DNA of 10,842 nt from Treponema sp. (lineage in GTDB: Bacteria; Spirochaetota; Spirochaetia; Treponematales; Treponemataceae), in assembly GCA_004554075.1 (NCBI GenBank), contig SFOB01000119.1, positions 1-10,842 of the forward strand. The letters are read 5' to 3'. The position numbers were made by a program, and so were the translations under genes. This document shows positions 6,370 to 10,842 of the stretch, piece after piece. Below the pieces are notes generated by a model. That model was given only the letters and a program-made list of their open reading frames with translations. It was not told the origin of the DNA and did not search any database. Position 1 is the first letter of the stretch; the number at the start of each line of letters is the position of its first letter.

Positions 6370-7327
6370 ATGGATAAGTCGGGTGCAGATGCTTTTGTTT
6401 TTGCTAAAGCCAACGGAATATTAGGAAAATCCTTTACAATTAAGCGTGCTCATCAGCTGTTTGCAGCAAAATCTCTGGGAGAATTGTGGACTCTGCTTTT
6501 CAGAAGTCAGCCGCCCCTTGTTCCAGAAGTTTTACTTTCTCAGCAAATCGAAGAAAAGGCCTTTTCTGATTTTATAGGTCATTATATCAAGTTCATAGAT
6601 GCATACGACAAGCCCGAGCCTGTTCTTGTAGATCAGCTTTTACTTTTTGAAGGCGAAAATCTTAAAGAAATTGGAGCCTCTCTCTGTAAGGGAGAAAAGA
6701 CTCTTCCTCAAATTATAAATCTTGGAAAGTATTCTTCCCTCAATTATAAAGACTGCCCGGATATAAAAAAGATTACGGCCAGAACCGCCTTTTCATGGTA
6801 TAATAAAGCATCTTTGGGAGTCTGCTCAGAGAGAGAAGGGTGAAGCGCGGGATGCTCTGCTGGCACTTTACCGTCAGGAATTCATTATTAAAAATGTAGT
6901 CTGGGCCCTGCGCTTAAGACTTTATTATAAGATGAAGTCTGAAGATATAATTCATAATCTGATTTATGTTACAGATAAACCTGGGCCTTCAGACCCTGTT
7001 TCGGCTCCTGCCCTTAAAACTCTGGACTGGCCTCTGGATGAATATGGACCATGGTCTGAATGGAAATATGCTTCACTTGTAAATCCGCATGTAGATGGAC
7101 AAGTCTGGCAGATTGATCCTATCTGGATAGAACGCCGTAACCGTGTTGAAATCTGCAGAAAAGCAAGCCTGCTTTTTCATCAGTTCCCATCGGATCCTTG
7201 TGGCCTTATCGGCTGGTATAAAATGAAGAATTTTGAGCTCAGCTGTATACGTACTGCTGTTGAAAGTATAAGATTAAATGTAAATCCCGAAGAGGCTATG
7301 GAAGCCGTTGGAGGTATAAATGGCTAG
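6370..7327 (+). pseudogene. V-type ATPase subunit C, reading frame broken by a single-base shift
   Basis: Subunit C (NtpC, subunit d-like) is the socket that links the central rotor stalk to the membrane ring. The reading frame from ATG 6370 (AGGAG at 6358-6362) runs to a TGA at 6841-6843 after AFSWYNKAS. The rest continues without a stop in the next frame as WESAQREKGEARDALLALY, through a second half that includes RLRLYYKMKSEDIIHNLIYV, to the TAG at 7325-7327. The span is 958 bases, one more than a multiple of three. Ignoring one T of the TTT at 6813-6815 joins the halves into about 318 residues, close to the family's length. Both halves look well preserved, so this may be a sequencing error or a recent mutation; programmed frameshifting is less likely. 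The downstream half overlaps the start of subunit I by 8 bases, as in an intact operon. Confidence 0.78.
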
Positions 7328-9332
7328 GACCGCAGAAATGAAGATTCTTGAGCTGATGGTGCTTAAGAATGATATATCTTCTGTAATTGAATATATAGGT
7401 AAAAAAGAAAATTTTCAGTTTCAGACAAAGCTTAAAGAGAGTGCAGCAAAATCAGGAACTTCAGAAGATTCTGATTCGGATGCTTCACTTAATATAGATT
7501 CTCAGTTTTATGAAAGCCTTTCAAAGGCTTATACAGAACTTGGTTACGAGGGAGAACTTTCTGATATTAAAGACTGTAAAGCTCCTCGTGATGAAGACCG
7601 CAAAAAGGCTGCAGATTTAATTGCTGCTTATACAGATTTGAAAAAGAGAATTGCGGATGCTACAGAAGAAGCTCACAAGGTAAACGATGCTTATAAAGAA
7701 GCAATGGCTTTTTCTAACCTTAAGGTTTCTTATTCAGAACTTGAGCATCTGTCATTTTTGTCTCTCCGCATTGGCCGCATTCCCGAAAATCAGTTTGAAG
7801 ACTTAAAAGACAGTCTGGAAGGTTCTGCGGTTGTAATTAAACTTGGAAACGATTCTTCTCATGTGCTTGTTGCATCTTCTAAGAAGGGCCGCTTTGCCCT
7901 GGATGCCGAGCTTAAAAATCATAACTTTGTAGCACTGGATGTACCAGCTGATTTTAAGGGCGTTCCAGAGTCTGCCCTCAAAGGTCTTGAAGAAAAGAAA
8001 GCTGATGCAGATAAGGCTTTGGAAGAACTTGTTACAGAAAAGGCAAATTTTGCAGAAACACATCGTGCCCAGCTTGAAAGCCTTTTAGGCAGTTTTACAA
8101 TTGCAGTACAGATAGAAGATATTACCCGCCGTCTGGAATCTACAGAACTTGTTTACCGTATTACCGGCTGGATTCCTGCAAGCGAGACAGAAAATTATAT
8201 GAAGGGACTGGATGAACTTACAGAAGGCCGCATTGCAATCCGTGCCTACGAGCCTTTTGAAGTTCCAAGCGTAATGTCTGGCAAAGAGCAGGTTCCTGTA
8301 AAACTTGAACACGGAAAACTTGTAAAGAGCTTTGAGCGAATGATTTTCTCTTACGGCTCTCCAATTTATGGTGCAATTGACCCGACACCTTTTGTTGCTG
8401 TTTTCTTCACAATCCTTTTTGGAATTATGTTCGGCGATTTTGGTCAGGGACTCTTCTTTGTGGTTGCCGGTATTCTGATGGCTTTGAATGTAATTAAGGT
8501 TGGAGGATGGAATAAGTTTGCTCCGATTTTCATATCAATTGGTGTATCAAGTTCTATCATGGGACTTTTGACAGGTGAGTTCTTTGGAACAGAAACTGTA
8601 CTCGAGCCTTTTGCAGAATGGGTAACAGGCTTCTTTGGAACTCCTCATGCACCTATTTTGCACCTTATGCCTTCTGCAGATCCAAAATCAATTTATGTAA
8701 TGTTTGGTGTCTTTGGAGTAGCAGTTGCAATTGGATTTGTAATCAATACCTGCGGACTTCTTTTGAATATCATCAATAACCTGATGAGAAAAAAGTATGC
8801 CGAAGCCTTTTTAGGTAAGAACGGCCTTGCCGGTGCAGTTTTCTTCTGGTATGTAATTGCCCTTGTACTTCGCCTGGTTCTTACAAGTCATACTGTAGCC
8901 GTTTATGATATTGTGATTATTGCAGTATCACTTTTCTTTGCTGCTTTTGCAGAACCTTTTGAACGTGCAGCAAACGGTGAAAAACCGCTTTTCGAAAACG
9001 GCTTTGGAACTTATATAATTTCAAGCGTTGTAGAGATAATCGAAGTTATTTCGGGCTATCTTTCAAATACAGTAAGTTTTGTGCGTGTAGGTGCTTTTGC
9101 GCTTTCACATGCAGTATTAAACTTTACAATTCTTACGCTTACAAATATGGTAGGCGGACCGGGCAGTGTAGGCGGCATTATAGTTTTAATTGCCGGTAAT
9201 GCCCTGATTATTGTACTGGAAGGAATGATTGTTGCAATTCAGGTAATACGTCTTCAGTATTACGAATTCTTCAGCAAGTTCTTCCATGAAACTGGTAAAG
9301 AGTTCAAACCATTTAAGTTTGAGTTGAAATAG
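7320..9332 (+). CDS. V-type ATPase subunit I (a-type stator, ion half-channels)
   Basis: The membrane stator subunit that carries ions past the rotor ring. The 670-residue protein has a cytoplasmic N-terminal half (about 1-345) with coiled-coil stretches near 95-135 and 220-250 that contact the peripheral stalks, and a C-terminal half with seven or eight membrane helices. Family motifs are clear: GSPIYGAIDPTPF (from 346), FGIMFGDFGQG (367-377), SFVRVGAFALSHAVL with the probable essential Arg589, and EGMIVAIQVIRLQYYEFFSK with a second conserved arginine, Arg644. The end KEFKPFKFELK is typical. GGAGG (7310-7314) lies 5 bases before the ATG, which overlaps the end of subunit C. Residues about 42-60 form a Ser/Asp-rich insert that looks disordered. 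Subunit K follows after 9 bases; I and K together make the ion path. Confidence 0.95.
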   Translation: MARTAEMKILELMVLKNDISSVIEYIGKKENFQFQTKLKESAAKSGTSEDSDSDASLNIDSQFYESLSKAYTELGYEGELSDIKDCKAPRDEDRKKAADLIAAYTDLKKRIADATEEAHKVNDAYKEAMAFSNLKVSYSELEHLSFLSLRIGRIPENQFEDLKDSLEGSAVVIKLGNDSSHVLVASSKKGRFALDAELKNHNFVALDVPADFKGVPESALKGLEEKKADADKALEELVTEKANFAETHRAQLESLLGSFTIAVQIEDITRRLESTELVYRITGWIPASETENYMKGLDELTEGRIAIRAYEPFEVPSVMSGKEQVPVKLEHGKLVKSFERMIFSYGSPIYGAIDPTPFVAVFFTILFGIMFGDFGQGLFFVVAGILMALNVIKVGGWNKFAPIFISIGVSSSIMGLLTGEFFGTETVLEPFAEWVTGFFGTPHAPILHLMPSADPKSIYVMFGVFGVAVAIGFVINTCGLLLNIINNLMRKKYAEAFLGKNGLAGAVFFWYVIALVLRLVLTSHTVAVYDIVIIAVSLFFAAFAEPFERAANGEKPLFENGFGTYIISSVVEIIEVISGYLSNTVSFVRVGAFALSHAVLNFTILTLTNMVGGPGSVGGIIVLIAGNALIIVLEGMIVAIQVIRLQYYEFFSKFFHETGKEFKPFKFELK

Positions 9333-9341
9333 GAGTTTTTT

Positions 9342-9641
9342 ATGAAAAAGAGATTTTTGTCTTTCATCACATTAATGGCTGGCAGTGCAATGCTTTTCGC
9401 TGAAGACGCTGCTGCTGCATCTGCTGCATCAGCTGGTGCTATGAAATACCTTGCTGCCGCAATTGCAGTAGGTCTTGCTTGTATTGCAGGTGGTATGGCC
9501 GTAGGTAAAATCGGTGCTGCTGCAATGGGCGCAATGAGCGAAAATCCTGAACTTTCTGGTAAGGCACTTCCATTCGTAGGTCTTGCAGAAGGTATTTGTC
9601 TTTGGGGAATGCTCGTTGGAGTTCTTATCCTTTTCAAATAA
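9342..9641 (+). CDS. V-type ATPase subunit K (rotor-ring proteolipid)
   Basis: The ring-forming proteolipid that carries the transported ion. The 99-residue precursor starts with a signal-peptide-like segment (MKKRFLSFITLMAGSAMLFA, possibly cleaved before EDAAAA). Then come two membrane helices: a glycine-rich first helix (LACIAGGMAVGKIGAAAMGA) and a second helix with the ion-binding Glu83 in GLAEGICLWGMLVGVLIL. The polar loop between them is SENPELSG. It is thus the short, single-hairpin form with one carboxylate per hairpin, not the doubled four-helix form of Enterococcus NtpK. The residue after the glutamate is Gly, and no Gln appears where sodium-binding rings often have one in helix 1, which leans towards protons; this is inference. 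AGGAG (9331-9335) overlaps the stop of subunit I and lies 6 bases from the ATG. The reverse strand is open here only because of the Ala codons. Confidence 0.93.
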   Translation: MKKRFLSFITLMAGSAMLFAEDAAAASAASAGAMKYLAAAIAVGLACIAGGMAVGKIGAAAMGAMSENPELSGKALPFVGLAEGICLWGMLVGVLILFK

Positions 9642-9662
9642 AAGGACGGCAGGTGCCCAACT

Positions 9663-9995
9663 TTGAAATTTTATATTATTGGCGAGCGAGAAATTGTCCT
9701 TGCCTTTAAACTGACAGGAATTGATGGAACTGCAGCAGAAACCAGGGCCGAGGTTCTGGATGCCTTTAATCGTGTAACGGGTAAGGGTGGTGTTGTAAAT
9801 GTTCCTTCTTCAGAAATTCCGCGCGTACTTATTTTAACAGAGCAGGCTGCAAGTCAGATTGAAGACGAAGAAATCGCATGGCAAAAAACAGGAAGATTTC
9901 CTCTAATAGTAGAAGTGCCCGGCTTAAACGGACATCTCAAGGGTAAGAAAACTCTTTCAGATGCAATTAAAGAAGCCGTAGGCGTTGAGGTTTAG
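9663..9995 (+). CDS. V-type ATPase subunit F (central rotor stalk)
   Basis: Subunit F (NtpG-like) binds subunit D in the central shaft and can modulate ATPase activity. The 110-residue protein fits the family in length and sequence: a first beta strand FYIIGERE, the AFKLTGIDG turn, the core strand PRVLILTEQAASQIEDEEI, and GRFPLIVEVPG before a C-terminal helix. The start is TTG at 9663, with AGG (9651-9653) 9 bases ahead. No ATG or GTG gives a full N-terminal strand, so the weak start is real and may lower translation; the complex needs only one copy of F against many of K. The stop is followed after one base by the ATG of subunit E, so the two are probably coupled. Confidence 0.9.
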   Translation: MKFYIIGEREIVLAFKLTGIDGTAAETRAEVLDAFNRVTGKGGVVNVPSSEIPRVLILTEQAASQIEDEEIAWQKTGRFPLIVEVPGLNGHLKGKKTLSDAIKEAVGVEV

Positions 9996-9996
9996 T

Positions 9997-10620
9997 ATGC
10001 AGGAATTACGATCTACAGATATTTTGGATAAAGAGATTCAGGCAGATGCACGCAAGAAAGCAGAACGTATGCTTCAGAAGGCAGATCATGACTGCCAGAC
10101 TCTCCTTGAATCCGTTGAAACAGATATTCAAAAGGCAGCTGATGAAAAAAGAAGCTTTTTTGAACATAAGCTTGAGTCTTTTGAAACAGACAGAAAGGCT
10201 GTTGTTCCATTGGAAAAAGAACGTTTCAAGGTTTCATTTATTCAGGATGCAATTATTCAGAATATCAATAAATATCTGGAAGGACTTTCAGAAGAAAAAC
10301 GCTTAGAACTTGCTTCCCGTAATTTTGATTTTAAGAAGGCAGAGCATAAAGTAAATGCTAAGGTTTACGGTTTTTCTCTGGATTCTGCAAAAAACTTCCT
10401 CTCAAAAAAACTTGGAGATAAACTTCTTTCCTGTGCACAGACAAAATTTGGCGCCGAAGTTTATGAAGAAGATCTCGGTCTTGCAAAGCCTCAGGGAATC
10501 ATCCTTGAAACAGAAGATAAGAATTTCCGCTCACGACTTACTTTGAACGAAGTGATTGAAAAACTTCTCGATGCTAACCGTTCAGAGCTTTCAGACACCT
10601 TGTTCGGAGGCCAGATATGA
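9997..10620 (+). CDS. V-type ATPase subunit E (peripheral stalk)
   Basis: Subunit E pairs with the G/H-like coil to form the peripheral stalk and contacts the top of the catalytic head. The 207-residue protein has the usual order: a charged helical N-terminal half (about 1-110, including DKEIQADARKKAERMLQKAD) and a C-terminal globular part ending in the recognisable segment GIILETEDKNFRSRLTLNEV, then helix IEKLLDANRSELSDTLFG. I chose the ATG at 9997, with GAGG (9987-9990) 6 bases before it; an in-frame TTG at 9985 would remove that site and adds four residues unlike the family. Its TGA overlaps the start of subunit A by the ATGA arrangement, pointing to coupled translation. Confidence 0.9.
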   Translation: MQELRSTDILDKEIQADARKKAERMLQKADHDCQTLLESVETDIQKAADEKRSFFEHKLESFETDRKAVVPLEKERFKVSFIQDAIIQNINKYLEGLSEEKRLELASRNFDFKKAEHKVNAKVYGFSLDSAKNFLSKKLGDKLLSCAQTKFGAEVYEEDLGLAKPQGIILETEDKNFRSRLTLNEVIEKLLDANRSELSDTLFGGQI

Positions 10621-10842
10621 TAGAAGGAAAAATTACCCGCATTTCAGGTCCAATCGTTTATGCAGAAGGACTCGACGGCTGCGGTCTTTATGACGTAGTT
10701 GATGTAGGTGAAAAAAAACTTATTGGTGAAATTATCCGCCAGAATAAAGGCAAGGCTACGGTGCAGGTATACGAAGACGACACTGGTATGTGCGTCGGTG
10801 AAAAAATTGTGTGCCAGCAGCGTCCGCTTTCACTCCGGCTTG
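10617..10842 (+). CDS. V-type ATPase catalytic subunit A, N-terminal fragment (runs off the window)
   Basis: The ATP-hydrolysing subunit of the catalytic head. Only the first 75 codons are present. They match the conserved N-terminal beta-barrel: GKITRISGPIVYAEGL, LYDVVDVGEKKLIGEIIR and KATVQVYEDDTGM, ending in RPLSLRL just before the window edge. The Walker A region and the rest of the nucleotide-binding domain lie beyond it. The ATG at 10617 overlaps the stop of subunit E, and GGAGG (10606-10610) stands 6 bases ahead. Its place after E suggests that B and D follow, as in other bacterial V-ATPase operons. Confidence 0.93.
   Translation, partial: MIEGKITRISGPIVYAEGLDGCGLYDVVDVGEKKLIGEIIRQNKGKATVQVYEDDTGMCVGEKIVCQQRPLSLRL

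Noticed and set aside
6932..7327. A separate 131-residue gene starting at 6932
   Set aside because: The same frame is open well upstream of this ATG with subunit C-like residues, and there is no ribosome site; it is the second half of the broken subunit C.
9260..9637. Reverse-strand Ala/Pro-rich frame opposite subunit K
   Set aside because: It is the antisense of the Ala/Gly codons of the proteolipid; the + strand gene is unmistakable.
1..10842. CRISPR arrays, insertion sequences, attachment sites
   Set aside because: No regularly spaced direct repeats, transposase-like frames, integrases or terminal inverted repeats were seen on either strand.

Overview
The window looks like a chromosomal segment of a gut- or rumen-type Treponema, or a close relative in the Spirochaetota. 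The pointers are an AT-rich genome, a bacterial V-type (A/V) ATPase operon, a SecG gene close to tpiA, and lipoproteins of the kind common in treponemes (lipobox, Ig/Fn3-like domains, an InlB/Flg_new-type repeat). The genus is an inference from gene content. All recognisable genes are on the + strand.

Layout. (1) Positions 1-119 carry no gene I can name. A clean promoter at 120-148 precedes tpiA (182-931), which encodes triosephosphate isomerase. (2) Positions 932-1238 are about 300 bases without a protein gene. They hold a GC-rich block (about 944-1090) with three consecutive strong stem-loops, a perfect TATAAT just upstream and a T8 tract at the end. I read this as a probable small structured RNA or a tpiA-derived 3' RNA. 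(3) Positions 1239-5046 form a three-gene envelope cassette. It encodes an exported beta-propeller joined to a probable eight-stranded outer-membrane barrel, a short lipoprotein, and a 595-residue multidomain lipoprotein. A strong intrinsic terminator at 5085-5121 closes it. (4) A consensus-like promoter at 5133-5161 starts a tightly packed operon that runs off the window: secG, an EIIA(PtsN)-like phosphotransfer gene, then V-ATPase genes in the order G/H-like stalk, C, I, K, F, E, A (partial). Subunits B and D are presumably beyond the end.

How they work together. TpiA is glycolytic. SecG belongs to the Sec translocon that exports the cassette proteins. The V-ATPase genes supply the peripheral stalk (E plus G), the central axis (C and F), the membrane sector (I and K) and the catalytic head (A) of a rotary ion pump. 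The EIIA-like protein in the same transcript could tie pump expression or activity to the phosphotransfer state of the cell, but that is speculation.

Most notable points: the unassigned structured RNA, the propeller-barrel protein with its two lipoproteins, and a single-base frame break in V-ATPase subunit C.
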